Part shown: in pieces, positions 52,158-61,841 of the stretch
How the letters are laid out: each line of letters begins with the position of its first letter
Position numbering within the stretch: the stretch's first letter is position 1
Assembly: GCF_014873145.1 (NCBI RefSeq)
Contig: NZ_JADBEK010000001.1
Coordinates: 10,416,001 to 10,480,000 of the forward strand
From: Nonomuraea angiospora
GTDB lineage: Bacteria > Actinomycetota > Actinomycetes > Streptosporangiales > Streptosporangiaceae
Reading direction: 5' to 3'
DNA length: 64,000 bases
The notes under the pieces: model-generated
What the model saw: only the letters and a program-made list of their open reading frames with translations
Told to the model about the DNA's origin: nothing
Database searches by the model: none
Made by a program: the position numbers and the translations under genes

Positions 52158-53315
52158 ATGGCCACATATGTGATCGTCGGTGCCGGACTCGCGGGGGCCA
52201 AGGCCGCGGAGACGTTGCGCGAGGAGGGCTTCGACGGCGAGATCGTGCTGATCGGCGCGGAGAACGAACGGCCCTACGAACGACCGCCCCTGTCCAAGGA
52301 GTACCTCCAGGGCAAGGGCGAACGCGAGAGCATCTTCGTCCACGGCCCGCAGTGGTACGCGGACAACGCCGTCGACCTGCGGCTCGGCACGCGCGTCACG
52401 CGCCTCGAGCTCGACAACCACCTGGTCAGGCTCGGCGACGGGTCGCGCCAGCCGTACGACAAGCTGCTCATCGCCACCGGTGCCACGCCGCGACGCCTGC
52501 CGGGGCCCGCGTACTACCTGCGTACCGTGCACGACAGCGAGGCGCTCAGGGAGCGCCTGGCCGGCGCCGGCAGCGTGCTCATCGTCGGCGCGTCCTGGAT
52601 CGGGCTGGAGACCGCGGCGGCCGCCCGCGCGGCCGGTTGCGAGGTCACCGTCGTCGAGCCCGAGCCCACCGCGCTCAACCGGCCGCTCGGCCACGAGCTC
52701 GGCGACCTGTTCGCCCGCCTGCACCTCAGCAAGGGCGTGGACCTGCGCTTCGGCACCGCCGCCGCCGAGATCACCGAGACGGGCGTGCGGCTCAGCTCGG
52801 GCGAGCGGCTCGCCGCCGACTTCGTCGTCGTCGGCATCGGCGCCGCGCCCGAGGTCGGGCTCGCCCGTGACGCCGGGCTCGACGTCGGCCAGGGCATCCG
52901 CACCGACGCCGCGCTGCGCACCTCGCACCCCGACGTGTTCGCCGCCGGCGACGTGGCCGAGTCCTTCCACCCCCTGTACGGGCGCCGCCTGCGCGTCGAA
53001 CACTGGGCCAACGCCCTGCACGGCGGCCCCGCCGCGGCCCGGTCCATGCTCGGCCAGGACGTGGTCCACGACCGGATCCCGTACTTCTACACCGACCAGT
53101 ACGAGCTGGGCATGGAGTTCTCCGGCGACATCGAGGGCTACGACGAGATCGTCTACCGCGGCGAGCCGGAGAGTCTGGAGTTCGTCGTCTACTGGCTGCG
53201 CGAGGGCCGCGTGATCGCCGGCATGAACGTCAACGTCTGGGACGTCGTGGATGAGATCCAGGAGCTCATCAGGTCACGCGTCATTGTTGACCAAAAGGAG
53301 CTATCGACGGGGTGA
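52158..53315 (+). CDS. FAD-dependent ferredoxin/rubredoxin reductase-type oxidoreductase
   Basis: 385 residues: FAD motif VIVGAGLAGAKAAETLREEGF, the family signature ERPYERPPLSKEYLQG, NAD motif LIVGASWIGLETAAAARAAG, and TSHPDVFAAGDVAE with a C-terminal reductase domain. It passes electrons from NAD(P)H to a small iron-sulfur or flavin carrier, often for a P450; no ferredoxin or P450 is adjacent. ATG 52158. Its last 35 bases overlap the convergent LytM gene. Confidence 0.9.
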   Translation: MATYVIVGAGLAGAKAAETLREEGFDGEIVLIGAENERPYERPPLSKEYLQGKGERESIFVHGPQWYADNAVDLRLGTRVTRLELDNHLVRLGDGSRQPYDKLLIATGATPRRLPGPAYYLRTVHDSEALRERLAGAGSVLIVGASWIGLETAAAARAAGCEVTVVEPEPTALNRPLGHELGDLFARLHLSKGVDLRFGTAAAEITETGVRLSSGERLAADFVVVGIGAAPEVGLARDAGLDVGQGIRTDAALRTSHPDVFAAGDVAESFHPLYGRRLRVEHWANALHGGPAAARSMLGQDVVHDRIPYFYTDQYELGMEFSGDIEGYDEIVYRGEPESLEFVVYWLREGRVIAGMNVNVWDVVDEIQELIRSRVIVDQKELSTG

Positions 53316-54165
53316 CGGTGACCACGCCCTTGTCGGTGCGCTTCGGCTTCGGCTCCTGGGTCTTGCCGGCCTGCGGGACCTTCTTCGTCCCGCCGCACTG
53401 CACGGCGCAGGCCGGCGTCTCGCCCAGCTTGCCGCGCAGCGCCAGCGTCTTCTCCCTCGGCGAGTACGTGCGGTTGCCCGTCGCCCAGGCGTCGAGGTAG
53501 TCCCACGGCTCGACCATGCCCCTGCGCACCCACCAGTAGGCCGGGCCCGTCTTCCACGAGATCGCGAAGTAGAGGTTGGGCCCGGTGTCGCGGGCGTTGC
53601 CCGTCCGGCCCACCCGCCCGAGCAGCTGGCCCGCCTTGACCTTGACGCCCGGCCGGACGCCGTCGGCGATCGTGTCGAGGTGGCCGCCGAGGTAACGCAC
53701 GCCGTCCTCGCCGATGATCGTGACGAACTTGCCCTCGCGGGCGGCCCCCGCGTCGGTGGCCGGGCTCCAGTTGTTCTGGAGGTTCACCTCGTCCACGACG
53801 CCGCCGATCGGCGCCACGAACGCGCACCCCTGCGGCGCCCAGATCGTCGTCTTGGGCAGCACGAGGAGCTGGCGCTGGTAGGTCGTCTTGCAGCCCTTCA
53901 CCGGGAAGGTGTACTCGTACTTCGACAGCTTCGGCGGCGGCACCTTCACCGGGTCGTCGCCCTTGGGCGGCTGCTCGGCGGCCTGGTGCTCGGCCGTCGG
54001 CTCCGCCGACTCGCCGGTCTGCGCGGCGGCCGGGGGGCTCGTGGCCGGCGGGGTCGAGGGCGACGTCGCGTTGACCCCCGCCAGGCCGGTGACCTGGGAG
54101 CAGGCGCCGGTCAGCAACAGAGCGGCCGTGACGGCCGCCCATCGTCCGAGATGCCCCGTACGCAT
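53281..54165 (-). CDS. lipoprotein with a degenerate LytM (M23) domain
   Basis: About 294 residues. Signal peptide with lipobox ALLLTGAC, a Pro/Ser/Thr-rich linker of about 70 residues, then an M23-like beta domain (CAFVAPIGGVVDEV ... RYLGGHLDTIADGVRPGVKVKAGQLLGRVGRTGN). The zinc ligands are lost: no HxxxD in the first motif, and the HLHFE motif reads NLYFAI; only the middle His (GGHLD) remains. It is therefore probably a non-catalytic cell-wall-binding or regulatory LytM protein. ATG 54165 chosen as the start of the signal peptide. Confidence 0.8.
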   Translation of the reverse strand: MRTGHLGRWAAVTAALLLTGACSQVTGLAGVNATSPSTPPATSPPAAAQTGESAEPTAEHQAAEQPPKGDDPVKVPPPKLSKYEYTFPVKGCKTTYQRQLLVLPKTTIWAPQGCAFVAPIGGVVDEVNLQNNWSPATDAGAAREGKFVTIIGEDGVRYLGGHLDTIADGVRPGVKVKAGQLLGRVGRTGNARDTGPNLYFAISWKTGPAYWWVRRGMVEPWDYLDAWATGNRTYSPREKTLALRGKLGETPACAVQCGGTKKVPQAGKTQEPKPKRTDKGVVTVTPSIAPFGQQ

Positions 54166-54333
54166 GATCTCCACCCGTGTCACCGTTTCCACCGACAACC
54201 TTTACCTTTGTAGCCGACCGGGAGCCCCCACAGAGCCGGTTTCCCCCTTTAGCAACCGACAGGTAATGCCCGTCTACCCCGGACCGCGCCCGGACGGGCG
54301 GAACCGTCGGTGGGGCGGAATAGACTCACCGGC

Positions 54334-56175
54334 GTGGCTGGCCGGATCCGTGATGTCGACATCGCGCTCGTACGCGAGCGTTCACCCATCGCCGACGTGA
54401 TCGGCGAACACATCCAGTTGCGCAACGCCGGGGGCGGCAACCTCAAGGGCCTGTGCCCCTTCCACGACGAGAAGAGCCCGTCCTTCAACGTCACCCCCGA
54501 GCGCGGGATGTACTTCTGCTTCGGCTGCTCCGAGGGCGGCGACGTGATCACGTTCGTCGAGAAGATCGAGCACCTGTCGTTCGGCGAGGCGGTCGAGCGG
54601 CTGGCGCAGCGGGCCGGGATCACGCTGCAGTACGAGCAGGGCGGCTACGTCCCCAGGCGCGACCACGGCGAGCGGGCCCGGCTGATCGAGGCGCACAAGG
54701 CGGCGGCGGAGTTCTACGCGGACAAGCTGCTGGTGCCCGACGCGGCGCCCGGCCGGCGGTTCCTGTCGGAGCGCGGCTTCGAGCGGGCCGACGCCGAGCT
54801 GTTCGGGGTGGGCTACGCGCCGGCCGAATGGGAGGCGCTGACGCGGCATCTGCTGGGGCGCGGGTTCACCACCGAGGAGCTCGTGAAGGGCGGGCTGGCC
54901 AAGGAGGGCCGGCGGGGGCCCATCGACCGCTTCAGAGGGCGGCTGATCTGGCCCATCAGGGACGCCACGGGCGACGTGATCGGGTTCGGCGCGCGGAAGT
55001 TGCTCGATTCCGATGATGGGCCGAAATATCTCAATACGCCTGACTCGCCGCTTTACAAGAAGAGCCAGGTCCTTTATGGGATTGATCTCGCCAAACGGGA
55101 GATCTCCAAGCGCGCCCAGGCCGTGATCGTCGAGGGCTATACCGATGTGATGGCCTGCCACCTGGCCGGCGTGCCGACGGCGGTGGCCACCTGCGGCACG
55201 TCGTTCGGCGAGGAGCACATCAAGATCCTGCGCAGATTCCTGCTCGACCAGGCCGAGTTCCGGGGCGAGGTGATCTTCACTTTCGACGGCGACGCGGCCG
55301 GGCAGAAGGCGGCGCTGCGGGCGTTCGCCGACGAGCAGAAGTTCGTCACCCAGACCTACGTCGCGGTGCAGCCCGACGGGCTCGACCCGTGCGACCTGCG
55401 GGTCAAGCAGGGCGACGCGGCCGTGCGCGATCTCATCGCCAGCCGGGAGCCGCTCTTCCAGTTCGCGATCAGGAGCACGATCTCCCGCTACGACCTGCGC
55501 AGCAACGAGGGCAAGATCGCCGCGCTGGACGCCGCCGCGCCGATCGTGGCCGGCATCAAGGACGTCGGGCTGCGCAAGCGCTACGCCATCGACCTCGACC
55601 GGTGGCTGGGGTTCATGGACGAGCGGTTCGTGATGCAGCGCATCGCCGAGGTGGGCGGGGCGCAGCAGGGCCGCCCGCGGCGCGCGCCCCAGGCCGCGCC
55701 CGTCGATCCGAGCGTGCGGGTGGAGGGCGAGCTGCTCAAGCTCGCCGTCCAGCGCCCGGCGCTGCTCGGGCCCCGCTTCGACGCGCTCGACCCGCAGGCT
55801 TTCACGGCTGCCGACCACGTGATGCTGCACAAGGTCATCCTCGCGGCGGGCGGCGTGGCCGCGGGCGCCTACGGCGGGCGCGAGTGGGTCGACCGGCTGC
55901 TGGAGCACGCGCACGAGGAGGGGGCGCGGGGGCTGGTGACCCGCTTCGCGGTGGAGCCCATCCAGGCCGACGCGCACGCCGAGGAGCGCTACGCCGGCGC
56001 CATGCTGGCGGCCATCGAGGCCATCGCGGTCGACCGGGCCATCGCGCAGGCGAAGTCGCGGATGCAGCGGCTCAATCCGGTGGAGGAGCAGCAGGAGTAC
56101 AACAAGCTGTTCGGGGAGCTGGTGGCGCTGGAGCAACAGCGCCGCGTCCTCCGCGACCGCGCCGCCGGCAGCTGA
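54334..56175 (+). CDS. dnaG: DNA primase
   Basis: About 613 residues: a CHC2 zinc finger ([25 protein letters not shown]), the TOPRIM catalytic core ([13 protein letters not shown] and [13 protein letters not shown]) and a C-terminal helicase-binding domain. GTG 54334 gives the family-typical start [19 protein letters not shown]; an upstream in-frame start at 54310 is less likely. Makes RNA primers for replication. Conserved dgt-dnaG-rpoD order. Confidence 0.96.
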   Translation: MAGRIRDVDIALVRERSPIADVIGEHIQLRNAGGGNLKGLCPFHDEKSPSFNVTPERGMYFCFGCSEGGDVITFVEKIEHLSFGEAVERLAQRAGITLQYEQGGYVPRRDHGERARLIEAHKAAAEFYADKLLVPDAAPGRRFLSERGFERADAELFGVGYAPAEWEALTRHLLGRGFTTEELVKGGLAKEGRRGPIDRFRGRLIWPIRDATGDVIGFGARKLLDSDDGPKYLNTPDSPLYKKSQVLYGIDLAKREISKRAQAVIVEGYTDVMACHLAGVPTAVATCGTSFGEEHIKILRRFLLDQAEFRGEVIFTFDGDAAGQKAALRAFADEQKFVTQTYVAVQPDGLDPCDLRVKQGDAAVRDLIASREPLFQFAIRSTISRYDLRSNEGKIAALDAAAPIVAGIKDVGLRKRYAIDLDRWLGFMDERFVMQRIAEVGGAQQGRPRRAPQAAPVDPSVRVEGELLKLAVQRPALLGPRFDALDPQAFTAADHVMLHKVILAAGGVAAGAYGGREWVDRLLEHAHEEGARGLVTRFAVEPIQADAHAEERYAGAMLAAIEAIAVDRAIAQAKSRMQRLNPVEEQQEYNKLFGELVALEQQRRVLRDRAAGS

Positions 56176-56525
56176 CCCCCCGAACCCGTGTGAAGCGGGC
56201 ATACCACGCAGACGGTTGATAACAGTTCGGCCGCGATGACAACCTGGATACCAGGGCGGTTGAGCGGGGAATCTCAGGGAGCCTGGCGCGGTCCAATGCA
56301 GCGTCAAAGAGGACGGGTGACGACTTCCGGGCAGCGAAAGAGTCGCGTCCGACCGGAGGGTGTCGCCGGGCGCCGGGAATCCAGACCGCGTAATTGACTT
56401 TTCTTTCCTGATCAAACTCCGGCTAAACCTTTAAGTGATCTCAATTCGGTAAGGACGTTCGTCTTACCTTCGGTGACAAAAATGGGTCTGCCATTTGATG
56501 GAACCAATACTGCAGACTGTCTCCC
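56176..56525. promoter_or_regulatory. rpoD upstream region with an inverted repeat
   Basis: A 350-bp non-coding gap. It becomes AT-rich from about 56390. At 56448-56468 lies a 21-bp near-palindrome GGTAAGGACGTTCGTCTTACC, and TTGATG at 56493-56498 could be a -35 element. No gene seen. Confidence 0.45.
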
Positions 56526-57674
56526 GTGGGTGCATCGGTGCTGCCAAGCAGTCCGCCATCGGTAGATCAGGTGGCGGACCTCGTCGCTAAGGGAAGAGAG
56601 CGCGGGAGCGTAACCGTCGATGACGTCGCAGCCGCGCTTGACCGATCCGAGTTGCCATCCGACGCGCTGGAACGCGTCGTGCGCATGCTCGCAGAGAACG
56701 GCGTGGAGGTCCTCGAGCCCCAGGGCGACGAGGAATCCACCCGCGCCGATGAGGAAGACGTCGGCAAGCGGGCGCCGACCAGCGATCTGGTCCGTATTTA
56801 TCTACGGGAGATCGGCCGCGTGCCTTTGCTGACGGCAGAGGAGGAGGTGGAGCTCGCCAAGTCGATCGAAGCCGGTCTGTTCGCCGAGGACAAGCTGGGC
56901 AGCGGGGTCTCGCGCCTGGCCTTCCCGGAGTTCAGGGAGCTCGTCTGGCAGGGCACCCGGGCCAAGCAGCGGCTCATCGAGGCCAACCTCAGGCTCGTGG
57001 TGTCGATCGCCAAGCGCTACGTGGGCCGCGGCATGCTGTTCCTGGACCTGATCCAGGAGGGCAACCTCGGGCTCATCCGGGCGGTCGAGAAGTTCGACTA
57101 CACGAAGGGCTACAAGTTCTCCACCTACGCCACCTGGTGGATCAGGCAGGCGATCACCAGGGCCATCGCCGACCAGGCGCGGACGATCCGCATCCCCGTG
57201 CACATGGTGGAGACCATCAACAAGCTCGTGCGCGTACAGCGCCAGCTCCACCAGGACCTCGGCCGCGAGCCGATTCCCGAGGAGATCGCCAAGGAGATGG
57301 ACCTCCCTGTCGATCGCGTGGTGGAGATCCAGCGCATCGCCCAGGAGCCGGTGTCGCTGCAGTCGCCGATCGGCGAGGAGGACTCCGACCTCGGCGACTT
57401 CATCGAGGACGCCGACGCCGTCGTGCCCATGGAGGCCGCGGCCTTCATCATGCTGCAGGACCAGCTCGACGACATCCTGGCCACGCTGTCCGACCGCGAG
57501 CAGCGCATCATCCAGCTCCGCTTCGGCCTCGCCGACGGCCATCCGCGCACGCTGGAGGAGGTGGGCAGGGAGTTCGGGGTCACGCGGGAGCGCATCCGGC
57601 AGATCGAGTCGAAGACCCTGGCCAAGCTCCGTCACCCGACGCGGGCGCAGATGCTGAGGGACTATCTGGACTGA
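56526..57674 (+). CDS. rpoD: principal (primary-type) RNA polymerase sigma factor
   Basis: 382 residues: region 1.2 ([30 protein letters not shown]), region 2 ([59 protein letters not shown]), region 3 ([29 protein letters not shown]) and region 4 ([18 protein letters not shown] ... [30 protein letters not shown]). The N-terminal extension is only about 85 residues, shorter than in many HrdB proteins. GTG start; position after dnaG supports the housekeeping sigma. Confidence 0.93.
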   Translation: MGASVLPSSPPSVDQVADLVAKGRERGSVTVDDVAAALDRSELPSDALERVVRMLAENGVEVLEPQGDEESTRADEEDVGKRAPTSDLVRIYLREIGRVPLLTAEEEVELAKSIEAGLFAEDKLGSGVSRLAFPEFRELVWQGTRAKQRLIEANLRLVVSIAKRYVGRGMLFLDLIQEGNLGLIRAVEKFDYTKGYKFSTYATWWIRQAITRAIADQARTIRIPVHMVETINKLVRVQRQLHQDLGREPIPEEIAKEMDLPVDRVVEIQRIAQEPVSLQSPIGEEDSDLGDFIEDADAVVPMEAAAFIMLQDQLDDILATLSDREQRIIQLRFGLADGHPRTLEEVGREFGVTRERIRQIESKTLAKLRHPTRAQMLRDYLD

Positions 57675-57696
57675 TCCGGAGGGATCCCAAGGGAAC

Positions 57697-57722
57697 GGGC
57701 CCGGGCCGCTTCGCCCGGGCCC
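57697..57722. terminator. terminator between convergent rpoD and glnH-like genes
   Basis: Perfect 10-bp stem GGGCCCGGGC / GCCCGGGCCC with loop CGCTTC, then TT. It can serve both strands. Confidence 0.85.
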
Positions 57723-57740
57723 TTCCCACGCCCGCGGCCG

Positions 57741-58547
57741 TCAGGAGCAGCCCTCGAACTGCGGCACCGCGACCGTCGACAGGTCCAGCCCCGACTTGCC
57801 GAACCACCGGTGCAGCAGCCGCCCGGCCGTCCCGTCCTGGTACATGTCGGTGATCGCCCGGTTGACCGCCTCGCACCCGGCCACGTCGCTCCTGCGCATG
57901 CCCACCCCGGTGCGCTGCTCGTTGAACTGCGCGTTGGCCAGCTTCAGCCCCGTCCCGTCCTGGTTGGCCAGCCCGGCCAGGATGACGTCGTTGGTGGTGA
58001 CCGCGTCGACCTGCTTGGTCTTCAGCGCCGTCAGGCACGCCTTGTAGTCGTCGAACGGCACCAGCTTCGCCGGCACCTCGCGCTCCTCCACGACCCGCTG
58101 GGCCGCGTTCGAGCCCTTGACCGCGCAGATCCTGCGGCCCTTGAGGTCGCGCACGTTCTTGATCGTCTCGTCGGGCCGCTGCAGGATGTCCTGGTAGGAG
58201 ACGTGGTACGGCCCCGCGAACAGCACGTCCTTCTTGCGCTCCTGGTCGATCGTGAACGTGGCCAGCACCAGGTCGGCCTTGCCGTCCGTGATCACCTTCG
58301 CCCGGTCGGCGGCCAGCACGGGGATGTAGGAGACCTGCTTGTGCAGCTTGCGCGCGATGTAGGCGGCCACGTCCACGTCGAAGCCCTCGAACCCGCCGTC
58401 CGGGCGGCGGAACCCGACCGACGGCAGGTCGGGCCGTACCGCGATGACGATCCGGTCCTTGTCCACGACCGATTCCTGCCCGTCCGTCCCGCAGCCCGCG
58501 ACGACCGTCGCGAACAGGGCCAGCACCGCTGCCAACGCCCGCTTCAC
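57741..58547 (-). CDS. glnH: GlnH-like amino-acid-binding lipoprotein
   Basis: 268 residues. Signal peptide with lipobox TVVAGC and a periplasmic-binding-protein (SBP_bac_3) domain: DKDRIVIAVRPDLPSVGFRRPDGGFEGFDVDVA, LVLATFTIDQERKKDVLFAGPY and DLKGRRICAVKGSNA. In mycobacteria GlnH binds Asp/Glu-type amino acids and signals through GlnX to PknG instead of serving a transporter; no ABC genes are present here either. GTG start overlaps the GlnX-like stop (GTGA). Confidence 0.88.
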   Translation of the reverse strand: MKRALAAVLALFATVVAGCGTDGQESVVDKDRIVIAVRPDLPSVGFRRPDGGFEGFDVDVAAYIARKLHKQVSYIPVLAADRAKVITDGKADLVLATFTIDQERKKDVLFAGPYHVSYQDILQRPDETIKNVRDLKGRRICAVKGSNAAQRVVEEREVPAKLVPFDDYKACLTALKTKQVDAVTTNDVILAGLANQDGTGLKLANAQFNEQRTGVGMRRSDVAGCEAVNRAITDMYQDGTAGRLLHRWFGKSGLDLSTVAVPQFEGCS

Positions 58548-59929
58548 CGGTACTCCTTGAGTCGTGGCCACACCCCTGCGATCAGCAGCAGCCCGATCGC
58601 GCCGATGGCGAACGGCAGCAGCCGCCACAGGTTGTCCAGCGAGCTTTCGCCGGTCTGGATCGCCCGCGTGAACGCGGCCTGGTGCCCGGCGGACAGCGAC
58701 ACCAGCGCGCGGTCATAGGCGTCGAACGACTGGGCCACCGGCCCGAGCCGCTCGGCGACCGCCTCGTTGGTCCGGCCGCTCGCCACCAGCTCGCGGAACT
58801 TCCCGTCGGCGGCCTGGAAACTCCGGTACGCCTCCATCGCCTGGACGCCCTGCGGGCCGACGAGCTCGGGCCCCAGCAGGCCGAGGACGTCGTTGTCACC
58901 CTTGGCGACCTGGTCGTGGTAGGTCCGCAGGTTGCCGGCCTTGAGGAAGACGACCGACATCGCCTTGTCCAGGAACGTGTGCTCGTAGGTGTCGGCCCAC
59001 TCCTTGTCGAGCAGGTAGCGGCTCTGGTCGCCCTGCATGCTGTTGCTGATCGAGCGCGCCTTGGCCAGCGTCAGCACCGAGTCGAACCCGGCCGACTTCG
59101 CCGTGCGCAGCGCGTCCTGGTCCCGCGCGAGCACGTTCATGCCGATGATCAGCGCGACCGCGGTCGTCACGGTGGCGACCAGCAGCGCCGGGCCGAACAC
59201 CCGGCGGAACCGCCGTGCGAGGAAGATCTGCAGCCAGAGCAGGCAGCCCAGCGCGAGCAGCCCGGCCACCACCACGGCGGCCCGCAGCAGGGGCACCATG
59301 ACGGCCTTGTCGTCGTAGGTGGCGCGCACGATCGTGCCGCTCTCCAAGGTCAGGTTGTACGCCTGGGGCAGCAGCTCGACCCGCATCAGCTTGGTGGCCT
59401 CGCGGTAGGTGAGCACCACCTCCTGGGGCGGCGGCCCCGGCGCGTGCTTGGACCGCTCGTCCAGCAGCAGCGCCTGGCCGGTCAGCCGTTCGTAGCGGCC
59501 CAGCCGGTCGAGCACCGAGTGGACCGTCTCCTGCTCCGCCTTGGTGTCGGCCAGCGACAGCGCCTGCATCAGCGCCCCGTTGGCCCTGGACCGCGCCGCC
59601 TCGTAGCGGTCGAGCGCCTGCGCGCGCTGCGGCGCGTACTGGTCGCCCATCACCAGCACGTTGGCCACCTGCGCGTCCATGTCGCTCAGCGCCAGGTAGA
59701 GATCGGCGGTGGCGACCACCTGCGGGCCCGCGTCGCGCCCGATGACCTGCAGGCCGTCGCGGGCGGTCATGCTGCCGACCGCGAGCGCCCCGAAGAGCAG
59801 CGCCAGCGAGGCCACGGTGACGCCGGTGATGACCCGGATCCTGCCGGGCACGCTGCGCCGCGCCGGCGGCGGACCGGCCGCCGCCGGCACCGCGGGGGCC
59901 TGGGGCGCCTGGGGCTGTGCGAGGGTCAC
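58544..59929 (-). CDS. glnX: GlnX-like four-helix membrane signal transducer
   Basis: 461 residues. After a Pro/Ala-rich N-terminus there are membrane helices at about 32-54, 212-234, 242-264 and 435-455. Two extracytoplasmic helical-bundle regions (57-205 and 268-430) resemble chemoreceptor-type sensor domains. Length and topology match mycobacterial GlnX, which relays the GlnH signal to PknG. GTG 59929 overlaps the stop of the FHA gene. Confidence 0.8.
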   Translation of the reverse strand: MTLAQPQAPQAPAVPAAAGPPPARRSVPGRIRVITGVTVASLALLFGALAVGSMTARDGLQVIGRDAGPQVVATADLYLALSDMDAQVANVLVMGDQYAPQRAQALDRYEAARSRANGALMQALSLADTKAEQETVHSVLDRLGRYERLTGQALLLDERSKHAPGPPPQEVVLTYREATKLMRVELLPQAYNLTLESGTIVRATYDDKAVMVPLLRAAVVVAGLLALGCLLWLQIFLARRFRRVFGPALLVATVTTAVALIIGMNVLARDQDALRTAKSAGFDSVLTLAKARSISNSMQGDQSRYLLDKEWADTYEHTFLDKAMSVVFLKAGNLRTYHDQVAKGDNDVLGLLGPELVGPQGVQAMEAYRSFQAADGKFRELVASGRTNEAVAERLGPVAQSFDAYDRALVSLSAGHQAAFTRAIQTGESSLDNLWRLLPFAIGAIGLLLIAGVWPRLKEYR

Positions 59930-60555
59930 GGCGTGCCCTCCCTGATGGTGATGACGGTCCACGCGCCCAGGTGGATCTTGTCGCCCGCGCCGACCCTGAC
60001 CGGCACGTTGACCTTGACGGGCCTGCCGTTCACCTGGGTGCCGTTGGAGGAGCCGGGGTCGACCAGCATCCACGAGCCGTCCGGCTGCGCCAGCAGCACG
60101 GCGTGCAGGTGGGAGACGCCCGGGTCCTCGGGCGGCCCGGTCAGGTCGATCTCGGGCGCCATGTTCCTGGCCCGGCTGCGCCGCCCGATGCGTACCTGCT
60201 CGCCCATCAGCGCGAACGAGCGCTCGGGGCAGTACGGCGGGAACGCCATCGCCGCCGCGTCGGGCCCGCCCTCGGCGACGACCTTCTCGTAGTAGGTCCG
60301 GTCGGCCGCCGTGACGGCCTCGAACCGCACCCCGCTCACGGGGACCGAGACGGGCGCGCTGCCGCCGGTGAAGTCGTGCCCGCACACCTCGCAGAACTGC
60401 CCGGCACGCGGCGTCTGGCAGACCGGGCACGCCTCCGCCGACGGGCCCGGAGCCTGGGGCTGGGGCGCGGCCGCGGGCGCGCCCCCCATCTGGGCGCCGC
60501 AGACGTCGCAGTAGTCGTCGGCGCCTGACGGGTGCCCCTGCGGACAGGTGGCCAT
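59926..60555 (-). CDS. zinc-ribbon plus FHA domain protein
   Basis: 209 residues. Two N-terminal zinc-ribbon pairs (CPQGH...CDVC; CPVC...CEVCGHDF) lead to a C-terminal FHA domain with VRIGRRSRARN, VSHLHAVL and DPGSSNGTQVNG, the phosphothreonine-binding residues. A likely target or adaptor of the PknG-type kinase in the same operon, in the role GarA plays in mycobacteria, though GarA is a smaller protein. Its start overlaps the VWA stop, and its stop overlaps the GlnX-like start. Confidence 0.88.
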   Translation of the reverse strand: MATCPQGHPSGADDYCDVCGAQMGGAPAAAPQPQAPGPSAEACPVCQTPRAGQFCEVCGHDFTGGSAPVSVPVSGVRFEAVTAADRTYYEKVVAEGGPDAAAMAFPPYCPERSFALMGEQVRIGRRSRARNMAPEIDLTGPPEDPGVSHLHAVLLAQPDGSWMLVDPGSSNGTQVNGRPVKVNVPVRVGAGDKIHLGAWTVITIREGTP

Positions 60556-61841
60556 CAGTTTCCTTCCTTGCGCAGCCGGCTGGTACGGACGGAGCCGGTG
60601 TCGAGCTCGAGCTCGTCGGCCTTGTCCACGTTCCTGCGCAGCCTGGCCGTGCCGGTGGCCGGATCGACCTCGACCACCTTCTCCAGCAGCCTGGCCGTGT
60701 CCTCGCGGCCCGACTGGGCGGCCAGCTGCTGGGCCTTGGCCAGGCGGGCGGTCGCGGTGTCGACGTCGCCCATCGCCCGGGCGCTGAGGCCGTCCTGGAT
60801 GAGCTCGTGCAGCTCGGCCTGGCCGGTGTAGTGGGCGACCTTGCCGTTGATCCGGGTGGACTGCGCCAGGTCGTCGGTCCACTGGGCGAGCACGTTCCCG
60901 CTGGCCAGGACCTCCTGGGTGTCGGGGCGTACGAGCTTGACCCAGCCGGCCCTGATCTCGTGCCCGATCTGCCCCGGCGGCACCTCCACGCAGATGTGGT
61001 ACTCGCGCTCCTCCGTGCCCCAGGAGCCGGTCGGGTAGTCGCCGGTCAGCGGGTTGACGTCGGTGCGCTTGCCGGTCAGGTCGAGCAGCGTGGGGGAGAC
61101 CTGCTTGACGAACTTCAGCGTCGCCGTCTGCGGCACCCACACCCGCAGCGACAGCTCGGCCACGGTCTTGCTCATCGACGTCCGCGTCAGCCTGCGGAAG
61201 AACTCCGACAGATCCCCTTGGTTGCGTACGTAGTCGAACGAGCCGAGCATGGCCTCCGCGACCTTGCGCAGCTCGGCGGGCACCCAGTCCTCGCCGATCC
61301 CCAGGGAGTCGACCACGAACTTGCCGCTCCAGCCCGCCAGCACCGAGGCGAACACCTCGGGCCGCTCGTTGTTCTGGCCGTCGGTCATCAGCAGCGCGTG
61401 CCGGATCGCCGACGGGTGCGCTGAGAGGAGATGCCCGGCCAGCTTCAGCCACTCGCCCATGGCGGTGCCGCCGTGCGCGCTCAACCGGCTGATCGCCCGC
61501 TCGGCCTCGGCCCTGGTGGCTGGGCTCGCCTTGACCAGGTTGGCGTTGCCGCCGGGGTAGACGACCTTGGCCCGCTCGGTGCCGGCGACCACCGCGAAAT
61601 ACACCCCGTCACGCAGGGTGTGGACGGCGGCCGTGGCCGCCTGCCTGGCCTCGCGGATCTTGCTGCCGCTCATCGAGCCGGACGTGTCAATGATGATCAC
61701 TTCGGCGGCCTCGGCGGCGACGGTCTGCGTGGTGACGCCGCCGGTGGAGCTGACCGTGAGGATGGCGTGCACGTCGCGGCCGTCGGTGGACAGGTACTTG
61801 TTCTGGTCGATCGTCAAGGTGAAGGTCGGCTGCTCACCCAT
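60555..61841 (-). CDS. cytosolic VWA domain protein
   Basis: 428 residues with a complete MIDAS motif (IIDTSGSMSGSK, later DxxNN-type LLMTDGQNNE) and a C-terminal helical region (ARLLEKVVEVDPATGTARLRRNVDKADE). No signal peptide or membrane helix. It may be a scaffold or a kinase substrate in this signalling operon. ATG 61841; overlaps the phosphatase gene by eight bases. Confidence 0.88.
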   Translation of the reverse strand: MGEQPTFTLTIDQNKYLSTDGRDVHAILTVSSTGGVTTQTVAAEAAEVIIIDTSGSMSGSKIREARQAATAAVHTLRDGVYFAVVAGTERAKVVYPGGNANLVKASPATRAEAERAISRLSAHGGTAMGEWLKLAGHLLSAHPSAIRHALLMTDGQNNERPEVFASVLAGWSGKFVVDSLGIGEDWVPAELRKVAEAMLGSFDYVRNQGDLSEFFRRLTRTSMSKTVAELSLRVWVPQTATLKFVKQVSPTLLDLTGKRTDVNPLTGDYPTGSWGTEEREYHICVEVPPGQIGHEIRAGWVKLVRPDTQEVLASGNVLAQWTDDLAQSTRINGKVAHYTGQAELHELIQDGLSARAMGDVDTATARLAKAQQLAAQSGREDTARLLEKVVEVDPATGTARLRRNVDKADELELDTGSVRTSRLRKEGN

